Below, piece by piece: positions 53,139 through 61,466 of a stretch of DNA of 64,000 bases (positions within the stretch are counted from its first letter, which is position 1; each line of letters begins with the position of its first letter). Under the pieces are notes generated by a model. It was not told the DNA's origin, searched no databases, and saw only the letters and a list, made by a program, of their open reading frames with translations. Where the stretch lies: contig NZ_CP134706.1 in NCBI RefSeq assembly GCF_038246755.1, positions 1,054,001-1,118,000 on the forward strand, read 5' to 3'. Origin of the DNA: Micromonospora sp. FIMYZ51 (lineage in GTDB: Bacteria; Actinomycetota; Actinomycetes; Mycobacteriales; Micromonosporaceae). Made by a program: the position numbers and the translations under genes.

Positions 53139-54316
53139 CAGGCATTCGCTGGTTCACCCGGGTGCAACTCGCGCTGCTCGGAAGCGGGTTTTTCGTCAAC
53201 CTGATCAACTTTTCGGTGTACCCGTACCTGGCGGTTCTGCTCCGCGACCGGATGAGTCTGGGCATGGACCAGGTGGGTCTCATCCTGGGGCTCGCGACGT
53301 TCCTTCAGTTCGCCGGCGGGCTGCCGGGCGCGGCCCTCGCCGAGCGACTCGGCCTGCAACGGTGCCTGCTGGTCGCGATGGTGCTGCAAACACTCGGCTC
53401 GCTGGGCTTTCTCGTCGGCGGCGCCTGGCCAGCGCTGACGATCGCCGCGCTGTTCCTGCGATCGGCGGCCTCGGCGGTCTACTCGCCCAGCGTTCGAGGC
53501 TATACGGTGCTCGGCGCGACCCCGGACGAGCGGCCACGGCTGGTGTCGGCGAGCTACGCCACGGGCAACGTCGGCATCGCGCTCGGGCCGGTGGCGGGCG
53601 CGCTGTTCATCCACGACCCGGCCGCGATGTTCGCCGTCGCCACCGCGCTGCACGTGGCAATGACGATCGGGCACGCCTACCTGCCCACGGAGCGGGGCGA
53701 CAAGCAGGAGGCGGTCGAGCCGCTGCGCCGAGCGTTGAACGGCACGGCGGTGCTGCCGTTCGCCGTGACCGCCCTGACCCTCTACCTGCACATGCACTTC
53801 TACCAGTACCTGTCGTCGTACGCGCAGGGCCGGGTGCCGGCCGTGTTCTACGGGTCGGCCATGATGGCCTATTCGCTGATCCTGGCCGTGATCCAGCCGC
53901 TGATCTCCACATGGGTCGAGCGGATGCGATACCCGCACGCGATGGCCCTCGGCTTCGGCGGCCAGGCCGTCGGCATGCTCGCCTTCACCGTCGGGAACGA
54001 GATCGCGATCGCCGCCGGAATCCTCGCTATCGGCGCGGGCAACTCGGTGATCTTCCTCAAGAACGTCCTTGAAGCGCTCGCCCGTACGCAGCGATCTCCC
54101 ACGGTCGTCTTCGGCCAGCAGCGGCTCGCCGAAGGCGCCGGCGCGTTCCTCAGCGGTCTCGCGGGCGGTGGCCTCTACCACCTGTTCGAGTCCATTGGAA
54201 ACCTTCCCGGATTCTGGCTGGCCATCGCCGCGCAATGCCTGCTCCTGCCGCCGATCGTGCTCCTCGCAGACCGCATGCTCCGTCGCCCCACACTCGAACC
54301 GGCAGGTGTGTCATGA
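53135..54316 (+). CDS. MFS transporter (second of two paralogues)
   Basis: A 393-residue, 12-helix major facilitator closely related to the one at 46647, but without its 20-residue N-terminal extension. FSVYPYLAVLLRDRMSLGMDQVGLILG, AERLGLQRCLLVAM and HFYQYLSSYAQGRVPAVFYG are conserved between them. It begins at GTG 53135 within the methyltransferase stop and ends in an ATGA overlap with the monooxygenase gene, so the three are co-translated. Export of the product or of a variant is likely. Confidence 0.87.
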   Translation: MTGIRWFTRVQLALLGSGFFVNLINFSVYPYLAVLLRDRMSLGMDQVGLILGLATFLQFAGGLPGAALAERLGLQRCLLVAMVLQTLGSLGFLVGGAWPALTIAALFLRSAASAVYSPSVRGYTVLGATPDERPRLVSASYATGNVGIALGPVAGALFIHDPAAMFAVATALHVAMTIGHAYLPTERGDKQEAVEPLRRALNGTAVLPFAVTALTLYLHMHFYQYLSSYAQGRVPAVFYGSAMMAYSLILAVIQPLISTWVERMRYPHAMALGFGGQAVGMLAFTVGNEIAIAAGILAIGAGNSVIFLKNVLEALARTQRSPTVVFGQQRLAEGAGAFLSGLAGGGLYHLFESIGNLPGFWLAIAAQCLLLPPIVLLADRMLRRPTLEPAGVS

Positions 54317-55470
54317 ACCCGGCAGACGCGATCACCACCGCCCATGCTATCGCCGAGAGGCTCCGCGCGGACGCCGTGGAGCGGGACCACGCCAACCGAC
54401 CGCCGCAGGCCGAGATCGAGCTGCTCCGCGACAGCGGCCTGCTCGCCCTCGACCCCGACGACCACCCGACCACCCACGCCGTCACCCGGATCGTGGCGGC
54501 GACCGACGCCTCGATCGGTCACCTCCTCGGCTATCACTACCTCCATCTGTGGCGAGCCTCGCTCTACGACAACGCCGAGCTGGCGACCTCGCTGCGCCAG
54601 GAGGCCGCCACCGGCCGGGTATTCGTGGCCGCCGTCAGCAACCAGCGCGACACCATCACGGCCGCCCTGACCGGCGACGCGGTCACCGTGTCCGGTCGGG
54701 GCGCGTTCGCCACCGGCTGCGCGGTCGCGGACCGCCTGCTCGTCAGCGCGATCCGCGACGACCACACGGCACGCCTGGTCGTCGTCACGCCTGGTACCGG
54801 CGGCGGAATCTCGCACCCACCAGACTGGGACAACCTGGGCCAACGCTCGACGGCGAGCGGAAGCATCGCCTTCGACAACGTCCGGGTCACCCGAGGCGAC
54901 GTGCTGGGCACGTTCCCGGCCGACGAAGAGGCATCCAACCCGGGCCGCCTACGCCTGTCCCTCGTATCGCTGGCCTTCCAGGCGGTACTCACGCAGGTCC
55001 TCGTCGGCGTCGCGAACGGCGCGCTCGACGAGGCCGCCAGGTACACGCGGACGCATTCGCGCCCCTGGCCCGCGAGCGGGCTGGAGCGGGCCGTCGACGA
55101 CCCGCACGTGCTCGCAGGTTACGGGGAACTCGCCGCGACACTGGACGCGGCCCGCCTTCTGGCCGACGACGCGACCCGCGCCCTCGCCGAGGCCGACACC
55201 CGGGGTCTCGCCCTGACCCCGACCGAACGTGGCCGGGCGGCGCTGACCGTCTCTGCCGCGAAGGTCGTGTCCAGCCGGCTGGCGACCGAGGCGACCAGCC
55301 GGATCTTCGAGTTCACCGGCGCCCGTGCAACGGCCCGTACGACCGGCCTCGACCGGTTCTGGCGCGACGCCCGCACGCTCACCCTGCACGACCCCGTCGC
55401 ATACAAGGCCCGGGAACTCGGCACCTTCCTCCTCACCGGCCGGTACCCACCCATGACGGCATACAGCTGA
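54313..55470 (+). CDS. Acyl-CoA dehydrogenase-fold flavin monooxygenase (SfnB/DszC-like)
   Basis: A 385-residue protein with the acyl-CoA dehydrogenase fold: an N-terminal helical domain (AHAIAERLRADAVERDHANRPPQAEIELLRDSGLLAL), a beta domain (FATGCAVADRLLVSAI, SIAFDNVRVTRGDVLG) and a C-terminal helical domain (IFEFTGARATARTTGLDRFWRDARTLTLHDPVAYKARELG). The RFWRDART(L)TLHDP segment is typical of FMNH2-dependent DszC/SfnB-like monooxygenases and replaces the catalytic Glu of true dehydrogenases. Hydroxylation of N, S or C in the cluster product is likely. Last gene of the epimerase operon. No flavin reductase is in the cluster, though the azoreductase at 5.7 kb shows that such enzymes exist. 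Confidence 0.8.
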   Translation: MNPADAITTAHAIAERLRADAVERDHANRPPQAEIELLRDSGLLALDPDDHPTTHAVTRIVAATDASIGHLLGYHYLHLWRASLYDNAELATSLRQEAATGRVFVAAVSNQRDTITAALTGDAVTVSGRGAFATGCAVADRLLVSAIRDDHTARLVVVTPGTGGGISHPPDWDNLGQRSTASGSIAFDNVRVTRGDVLGTFPADEEASNPGRLRLSLVSLAFQAVLTQVLVGVANGALDEAARYTRTHSRPWPASGLERAVDDPHVLAGYGELAATLDAARLLADDATRALAEADTRGLALTPTERGRAALTVSAAKVVSSRLATEATSRIFEFTGARATARTTGLDRFWRDARTLTLHDPVAYKARELGTFLLTGRYPPMTAYS

Positions 55471-55553
55471 CTGGGGTCTGGGGGCTCGTGTTCCGGTCGG
55501 TGCCGCCGGCATGTCTGCTGGTGCCGACGGCACCGACCGGATGACCACCGCCG

Positions 55554-55814
55554 TCAGCTGTCGGGCGGTGTGGCGGTGGCGGCGACGAGTAGGGACAGTT
55601 CCCGTACGAGGTCGTCCATGGACTGGCCGCTCTGCGCGCGGAGCAGTCCGAGGCTCAGGTCGGCCAGGAGGTAGAAGCCGAGGGTCTTGGCCTGTTCGGA
55701 GCCGAACGCGGCGAGGAGTTCCTCGGCGCCGCAGAGGTCACCGCGATGCTTGGCCGCGATGACCCCGGCGGCGCGTTGGACCAGTTCCGCCCCTGCCGGG
55801 GTGGGTCCGGTCAC
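55554..55814 (-). CDS. Small helical protein downstream of sodA
   Basis: An 86-residue helical, cytosolic protein (AGAELVQRAAGVIAAKHRGDLCGAEELLAAFGSEQAKTLGFYLLADLSLGLLRAQ). No family is recognised. GTG 55814 lies 5 bp after the sodA stop, so it is probably translated with sodA; the ribosome site is weak. The 3' end faces the accessory cluster, 83 bp from it. Confidence 0.55.
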   Translation of the reverse strand: MTGPTPAGAELVQRAAGVIAAKHRGDLCGAEELLAAFGSEQAKTLGFYLLADLSLGLLRAQSGQSMDDLVRELSLLVAATATPPDS

Positions 55815-55819
55815 GCCGA

Positions 55820-56434
55820 TCAGATCTTTGGCGTGGCGGCGCGGGCGGCGTCGAAGCGGCCGATCACGTCCGACCAGTTGACCAGGTTCCACAGCTTGTC
55901 GACGTAGTCCGGCCGGACGTTCTTGTACTGCAGGTAGTAGGCGTGCTCCCAGGCGTCGAAGACCAGCAGCGGGGTGGAGCCCTGCCCCACGTTGCCGTGG
56001 TGGTCGTACACCTGCTCCACGATCAGCCGCTGCCCCAGCGGCTCCCAGGCCAGCACGCCCCAGCCGGAGCCCTGCACGCCCTTGGTCGCGGCGGAGAGTT
56101 GCCCGGCGAACGCGTCGAACGAGCCGAAGTGCTCGTCGATCGCGGCGGCCAGCTCGCCATCGGGACGGTCACCACCGTCCGGGGATAGGTTGCCCCAGAA
56201 GATCGTGTGCAGCACGTGACCGGAGAGGTTGAACGCGTACGTCTTCTCCAGGCCGACCAGGGTCGAGAAATCACCCTTGGCGCGGGCCTCGGCGAGCTGC
56301 TCCAGACCATCGTTGGCGCCCTTGACGTACGCGGCGTGGTGCTTGCTGTGATGCAACTCCAGAATCTGGCCGGACATCACCGGCTCCAGAGCGCCGTAGT
56401 CGTAGGGCATGTCGGGCAGGGTGTAGACCGCCAT
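55820..56434 (-). CDS. sodA: Superoxide dismutase, Fe/Mn family
   Basis: A 204-residue Fe/Mn SOD. Metal ligands are H28 ([13 protein letters not shown]), H76 ([10 protein letters not shown]), and Asp and His in [22 protein letters not shown] and [10 protein letters not shown] are typical of the family. Metal choice cannot be read safely. ATG 56434 has GAGGAG 8 bp upstream. The 55-bp leader contains two GCAAGA direct repeats, 12 bp apart, that may be a regulatory site. It detoxifies superoxide in the cytosol. Confidence 0.96.
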   Translation of the reverse strand: MAVYTLPDMPYDYGALEPVMSGQILELHHSKHHAAYVKGANDGLEQLAEARAKGDFSTLVGLEKTYAFNLSGHVLHTIFWGNLSPDGGDRPDGELAAAIDEHFGSFDAFAGQLSAATKGVQGSGWGVLAWEPLGQRLIVEQVYDHHGNVGQGSTPLLVFDAWEHAYYLQYKNVRPDYVDKLWNLVNWSDVIGRFDAARAATPKI

Positions 56435-56490
56435 CAGAACTCCTCAGGGTGTTGCTGCCATGTTGATGCTCTTGCCACTATCTTGCAACA

Positions 56491-57492
56491 GAAACTGTCG
56501 ACGGCATCGTCGCCGACGGTGTCCTGCTCGGCGACGCCCTCGCCACCAGCATGGACGAACACGCCCGCTTCGGCGGCGTCGTCCCCGAGATCGCGGCCCG
56601 CGCCCACCTACACGCCATCACCCCCATGGTCCGCCACGCCCTCGACCGCGCCGGAATCGGCTTCGCCGACATCGAGGCCGTCGCCACCACCGCCGGGCCC
56701 GGCCTCGCCACCGCAGTCCAGGTCGGCCTCGCCGCCGGCAAGGCCTACGCCCTCAGCCTCGGCGTACCCCTCTACGGCGTGCACCACCTCGCCGGCCACG
56801 CCGCCGTCAACACCCTCGAACACGGCCCACTCCCTGACCGCTGCGTCGCCCTCATCGTCTCCGGCGGACACACCTCACTCCTCCTCATCGGCGACCTCGC
56901 CCGAGACCCCGTCGTCCACCTCGGCGACACCGTCGACGACGCCGCCGGAGAAGCCTTCGACAAAGTCGCCCGCCTCCTCGGCCTGCCCTACCCCGGCGGA
57001 CCCGCGATCGACCACATCGCCGGTGACGGCAACCCCACCGCCATCGCCTTTCCTCGACCGATGACCGGCCCCCACGACCCGCCCTACCAGTCCTCCTTCT
57101 CCGGCCTCAAAACCGCCGTCGCCCGCTGGATCGAGAAACACGGAGACCAGGCCGTGTCGGTGGCCGATGTTGCCGCGTCGTTCCAGGAGGCGGTGGCGGA
57201 CACCGTCACCCGCAAGGCGCTGGCGGCGTGCCGCGACCACCAGGCCGACACCCTGCTGCTCGTCGGCGGCGTCGCCGCAAACAGCCGGGTACGGCACCTC
57301 GCCGAACGTCGCTGTGCCGCCGCCGGAGTGCGGCTGCGCGTACCGTCACCACACCTCTGCACCGACAACGGCGCCATGATCGCCGCCACCGGCGACCTCC
57401 TCATCCGCGCCGACATCACACCCGACCGACTCGACCTCGGCGCCGACCCCTCCGCCGTTCTGCACGGCGCGTTGCTGCACGGCCCACGCTGA
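56491..57492 (+). pseudogene. tsaD: tsaD-like gene lacking its 5' end
   Basis: The frame encodes TsaD (t6A37 tRNA threonylcarbamoyl transferase) from about residue 20 onward: [32 protein letters not shown], metal motif [52 protein letters not shown] and CTDNGAMIA. The first part with LGIETSCDET, which binds ATP phosphates, is absent; upstream codons to 56467 have no start codon and abut the sodA promoter. ATG 56551 would give 313 residues. Codons are strikingly C-ending compared with neighbours, suggesting a foreign or duplicated piece. A full tsaD is presumably elsewhere, since it is essential in most bacteria. It could still be expressed. Confidence 0.72.
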
Positions 57493-57770
57493 CGCCCAGA
57501 TGGGTGAGGATCTCGGCGGTGGCCGATTCGGATCAGACATCCCATAGCGGGACGAAGCGCTACGCGTCCGCGGAATTGGCTGGTCTGCTGCTGTCGGGCC
57601 CAGTCTCAGGAGCGCCATGGGCTCCATCGCGGGCTAGGTGTGGCGGGACTGGTTCTACTCGACGTGATCGCTCAGAGCGCTGCGGGTGGGCCGGTGTCCG
57701 GTCGCGTCGCTCTGTGCACAGAAGCGTGCCTCATGGGTACGATTCTGCGCATGAACATGACCAGAGCCTG

Positions 57771-57807
57771 TGCGCACTAGCGTACCGCTGCGGTACGCTA
57801 GTGCGCA
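57771..57807 (+). promoter_or_regulatory. Operator palindrome at the start of the AbiEi gene
   Basis: A perfect 18-bp inverted repeat with a one-base centre: arms 57771-57788 (TGCGCACTAGCGTACCGC) and 57790-57807. It contains TACGCT at 57794-57799, a plausible -10 box, and its last base is the A of the ATG. Binding would block both transcription and start of a leaderless message. AbiEi antitoxins repress their own operon through inverted repeats. The region 57493-57770 before it holds nothing that I can support. Confidence 0.65.
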
Positions 57808-58379
57808 TGACTCGCTCGCTGCTGGAAGAGCTCGTCGACGTGGCTGTCGATCAGCATGGTTACGTGCGCACACGGGACGCCACCGCGCGGGGCATCGATG
57901 GCGCCAACCTGCGCAAGATGGCCGCCCGGGGGCGCTTGGAGAAAGTTGGCCGAGGGTTGTACCGCGTCCCGTTCCTTCCTCGGGACGAGCATGACGAGTA
58001 CGCCGAAGCGGTCCTGTGGGCCGAGGGGCGCGGGATCATTTCGCATGGCTCCGCGCTGGCTCTGCATCAGCTGTGTGATATCAACCCATCGCGGCTGCAC
58101 CTCACTGTTCCCCCGACGTACACGCCCCGGCGAACCGGTGGCGAGTTGTACCGAGTGTGGCGACGTAAGCTCGATCCGGGCGAGGTGACCGCGGTTGACG
58201 GCATTCCCGTCGTCACTGCCGAGCGGGCCGTTGGTGACGGCATTGCCTCCGGGATCGATCCTCAGATGCTGACCCAGGCAATCGCCACCGCACGCCGAGA
58301 AGGGCTGCTTACTGTGGCGCAGGCAAGGCAGCTTCGACGCCAGTTGGCCGCAAAGCTGCACCGAGGAAACGGCCGGTGA
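57807..58379 (+). CDS. AbiEi-type antitoxin, type IV toxin-antitoxin system
   Basis: A 190-residue protein with the AbiEi layout: an N-terminal winged helix-turn-helix (LLEELVDVAVDQHGYVRTRDATARGIDGANLRKMAARGRLEKVGRGLYRVPFLP) and a C-terminal domain (about 80-190) with ISHGSALALHQLCDINP and VVTAERAVGDGI. AbiEi neutralises the toxin without direct contact and represses the operon. ATG 57807 overlaps a perfect palindrome. The TGA overlaps the toxin start by 4 bp. Confidence 0.85.
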   Translation: MTRSLLEELVDVAVDQHGYVRTRDATARGIDGANLRKMAARGRLEKVGRGLYRVPFLPRDEHDEYAEAVLWAEGRGIISHGSALALHQLCDINPSRLHLTVPPTYTPRRTGGELYRVWRRKLDPGEVTAVDGIPVVTAERAVGDGIASGIDPQMLTQAIATARREGLLTVAQARQLRRQLAAKLHRGNGR

Positions 58380-59338
58380 AAAGTCATACCCCTGTTGGCA
58401 GCCCGGTCCCCGCAGCTCGTCGTGCCGCATCACCACCGACCAACCTGCGCTCCCTGCAAGACCGACTACGCAACTTTGCCCGGAGTCAGGGAACGCTTGT
58501 GGGGCGGGTTCAGCGACAGCTCAGCGCCCTGGTTGTCACCGAAATGCTCTCTCGGGTCGAGCAGCCGATCAGCGGCCCACCACTGCTGGTCAAAGGTGGA
58601 ACTGCGCTCGAGTTTCGTCTCGGGCTGTCCGCGTCGCGTACCTCCAAGGATCTTGATGCAGTCGTGCGCGGTGACCTCGATGACTTCATGTCCCTCGCGG
58701 ACGAGGCCGTCAAGATCCCATGGGCTGGCTTCACCGGTCGTGTCACCCGCCGTGCCGAGGTGGACATCCCCGGCCTGACCGTCAAGCCCCGCCGTTTCGA
58801 GGTCAAGCTCAGCTTCCGCGGCAAAGCATTCGCCACCGTCCCCGTCGAAATCAGCGCCGCTGAAGCAGGCGCGGCGGCCGAGTACGAAGAAGTTAGTGCG
58901 CCGCCGCTTGACGGCCTCGGGTTCGAGCCCGCCGCACCGGTTCCCTGCCTGTCAATCCGCTTCCAGATCGCCCAGAAGATCCACGCTTGCACCGATCCGT
59001 TAACACCCGGTGTGGTAAACACGCGCGCCCGTGACCTGGTGGATCTACTGCTGATGGAACCACTCGTCGACGATGAACAACTCCCCGCAGTAAGGGAAGC
59101 GTGCGCGCAGATATTCGCGGCACGCGCACGTCATTCGTGGCCGCCGGTGCTGCAGGTGCCCGCGGTCTGGGTGGAGCTATACCCGGCGGCAGCCGAGGGC
59201 CTCGAAGACTACGTACCAGCCGATGTGCACCGGGCCGCCGCGGCGGTCCAGCTGCTCATCAACCGCATCGCGCAGCACAGTCCTGACGACGGCCAACCGG
59301 AGATCGATCTGGCGTGGTCGGTGGATAGCACTCGGTAA
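58376..59338 (+). CDS. AbiEii-type nucleotidyltransferase toxin
   Basis: A 320-residue protein of the AbiEii/AbiGii nucleotidyltransferase family. The catalytic motif is LLVKGGTALEFRLGL (GG at about 74-75) followed by SRTSKDLDAVV with the metal-binding DxD at 92-94 (DLD). Related enzymes pyrophosphorylate or nucleotidylate tRNA and stop growth on phage infection. GTG 58376 overlaps the antitoxin stop. The Wadjet genes start 57 bp later on the same strand, forming a defence island. Confidence 0.85.
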   Translation: MKSHTPVGSPVPAARRAASPPTNLRSLQDRLRNFARSQGTLVGRVQRQLSALVVTEMLSRVEQPISGPPLLVKGGTALEFRLGLSASRTSKDLDAVVRGDLDDFMSLADEAVKIPWAGFTGRVTRRAEVDIPGLTVKPRRFEVKLSFRGKAFATVPVEISAAEAGAAAEYEEVSAPPLDGLGFEPAAPVPCLSIRFQIAQKIHACTDPLTPGVVNTRARDLVDLLLMEPLVDDEQLPAVREACAQIFAARARHSWPPVLQVPAVWVELYPAAAEGLEDYVPADVHRAAAAVQLLINRIAQHSPDDGQPEIDLAWSVDSTR

Positions 59339-59395
59339 CAGAATTCCGTAACATCTGGGCGGTCACTGGGCGCGGAGTGGGCAGGGGCGGGCAGA

Positions 59396-60853
59396 GTGGA
59401 TTTCGACGGCCTTGACTGGCTTCGTCGAAACAGTCCCGCTTGGCGCCTGCTCCGGGCAGACCACGCCGCCCTGGTGTTGTCGTTCCTGGGGCGGGTTTTC
59501 GTCGAGGAGAACATCCGCTCGATCTCCGCATTCGAGTTGGCCGGGCGGTTGGAGGACGAGCTCTTCGCGCTCAACGAGCGGTTCGGGGAGGGTACGTATC
59601 CGCGTACGGCAAAGGCGTACCTGGACGAGTGGGCACAGCCCGACGTGGGCTGGCTGCGCAAGTACTACCCGCCCGGATCGGACCAGGTGCACTTCGACGC
59701 TACGCCAGCGGTGGAGCGCGCGCTTGCTTGGGTGCAGTCGCTGCGCGCTCGCTCCTTCGTAGGCACCGAATCGCGGCTGAACATCGCGCTGGAGTTGCTG
59801 CGGCAGATGGCGTTCGGTGCCGAGACCGATCCGGAGGTCCGGCTGGCGGAGCTGCGGCAACGACGCGCGGAGTTGGACGCCGAGATCGCCCGGGTCTCCG
59901 CTGGCGAGGTCGACCTGCTCGATCCGTCGGCGCAACGCGACCGGTACCAGCAGTTCGTGGCGACCGCCCGAGGGCTGCTTGGCGACTTCCGGGAGGTGGA
60001 GGCGAACTTTCGCACCCTCGATCGGGAACTGCGGGAGCGGATCGCCACCTGGGACGGGTCGAAGGGTGAGCTCCTGGACGAGGTGGTGGGGAACCGTAAC
60101 GACATCGCGGAGTCCGACCAGGGCCGAAGTTTCCACGCCTTCTACGATTTCCTCCTGTCACCCCGGCGTCAGCAGGAGTTCAGCGACCTGTTGGCTCGGG
60201 TGCAGTCGTTGGCGGCGATCGGTGAACCGGACCCGCGGATGCGGGGCATCCACTACGACTGGCTGGACGCGGCGGAGCGTACCCAGGCCACCGTCCGGCT
60301 GCTCTCCGAACAGCTACGACGGTTTCTCGACGACCAGGTCTGGCTGGAGAACCGACGGGTGATGGACATCCTGCGTAGCGTGGAGATTCATGCCCTTGCG
60401 CTGCGCGACCACACGACGGGTGACCTGCGGTACGAGATCGACGGCGTGGCTCCCCATGTCGTCCTGCCGATGGAGCGACCGCTGTACCAGATCAGGGCGA
60501 AGCAGGTGCTGGACAGCGGTTCCGACGCCGACGCGGCCCCGCCGGAGGTCGATGTCTCGGCCCTTTTCGAGCAGGTACACGTCGATCCAACGCGGCTGCG
60601 GGAGGCCGTCCGGGCAGCGCTCAGCGGCGGCACGCAGGTTTCGTTGCCCGAGCTGCTGGCCGAGCATCCCCTGGAGCAGGGGCTGGCGGAACTTGTCACC
60701 TATCTGTCGCTGGACAAGGACCTGACGTTCGAGTTGGTCTTCGATGAGCGGCGGCAGGAGCACGTACGCTGGCACGACGCAGACGGCCGGCAGCGGGAAG
60801 CGATCCTGCCTGCGGTGGCTTTCGTGCGCAGATCCCTCCCCGGAGGCGAATAA
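59396..60853 (+). CDS. jetA: Wadjet anti-plasmid system protein JetA (DUF3375)
   Basis: A 485-residue kleisin-like protein. The opening DGLDWLRRNSPAWRLLRADHAALVLSFLGRVFVEENIRSIS and the following FELAGRLEDELFALNERFGEG match the DUF3375/MksF-like family. A helical coiled segment spans about 135-220. JetA links the SMC-like JetC dimer in a condensin-type complex that extrudes and cleaves small circular DNA. GTG 59396 is preceded by a purine-rich site. JetB begins 1 bp after the TAA. Confidence 0.9.
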   Translation: MDFDGLDWLRRNSPAWRLLRADHAALVLSFLGRVFVEENIRSISAFELAGRLEDELFALNERFGEGTYPRTAKAYLDEWAQPDVGWLRKYYPPGSDQVHFDATPAVERALAWVQSLRARSFVGTESRLNIALELLRQMAFGAETDPEVRLAELRQRRAELDAEIARVSAGEVDLLDPSAQRDRYQQFVATARGLLGDFREVEANFRTLDRELRERIATWDGSKGELLDEVVGNRNDIAESDQGRSFHAFYDFLLSPRRQQEFSDLLARVQSLAAIGEPDPRMRGIHYDWLDAAERTQATVRLLSEQLRRFLDDQVWLENRRVMDILRSVEIHALALRDHTTGDLRYEIDGVAPHVVLPMERPLYQIRAKQVLDSGSDADAAPPEVDVSALFEQVHVDPTRLREAVRAALSGGTQVSLPELLAEHPLEQGLAELVTYLSLDKDLTFELVFDERRQEHVRWHDADGRQREAILPAVAFVRRSLPGGE

Positions 60854-60854
60854 A

Positions 60855-61466
60855 GTGTCTCGAACGTCCCGGCCTGCCGAGCCCAACCTCTCGATCGCCG
60901 TCACGCACCTGATGAAGGGCGTTGTCTACCGGGACGCCCACCCGGTTCCGTGGCTGCACCTGACGCAGCTGCAGACACAGGTACGCGACTACGTCGCGGT
61001 GATGGGGCTGACCGTGGCGATCGATGAGGCTGAGGGATATGCCTTTTTGCGCTCTCGACCGGACGATTCCGACCTGGACGGGCCCGCCGTGCCCCGGCTG
61101 ATCCCGCGTCGGTCGCTGTCGTTCCACGTCAGCCTGCTGCTGGCGCTCCTGCGCAAGAAACTCGCCGAGTTCGACGCGAACAACAGTGACACCCGGCTGG
61201 TGCTTACCCGCCAGCAGGTGATCGACCTGCTCACGACCTTCATGCCGACGACGATCGGCGAAGCCCGGCTGGTCGACCAGATCGACACCCATCTCCACAA
61301 GGTGGTCGAGCTGGGGTTCCTCCGCCGGCTCGACGACGGGGAAGCGAGCTACGAGGTGCGGCGGATCATCAAGGCCTTCGTCGACGGGCAATGGTTGGCT
61401 GACTTGGACACCCGGCTCGCCGAGTATGCAGCCGAGCTGTCCGGAACCACGGCGGGGCCACAGTGA
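60855..61466 (+). CDS. jetB: Wadjet protein JetB (DUF4194)
   Basis: A 203-residue MukE/MksE-like kite protein (DUF4194): [79 protein letters not shown] and [16 protein letters not shown] are characteristic, forming tandem winged helices that bind JetA. GTG 60855 follows the JetA stop by 1 bp, and the TGA overlaps the JetC start (GTGA). Confidence 0.9.
   Translation: MSRTSRPAEPNLSIAVTHLMKGVVYRDAHPVPWLHLTQLQTQVRDYVAVMGLTVAIDEAEGYAFLRSRPDDSDLDGPAVPRLIPRRSLSFHVSLLLALLRKKLAEFDANNSDTRLVLTRQQVIDLLTTFMPTTIGEARLVDQIDTHLHKVVELGFLRRLDDGEASYEVRRIIKAFVDGQWLADLDTRLAEYAAELSGTTAGPQ

Noticed and set aside
40564..55470. Integrative element with defined att sites between tRNA-Ala and sodA
   Set aside because: No second copy of the tRNA 3' end and no integrase or mobilisation gene were found in the window.
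56435..56490. Nur (nickel-responsive) box before sodA
   Set aside because: The TTGCAA and GGCAAG elements form direct rather than inverted repeats and do not fit the TGCAA-N5-TTGCA pattern.
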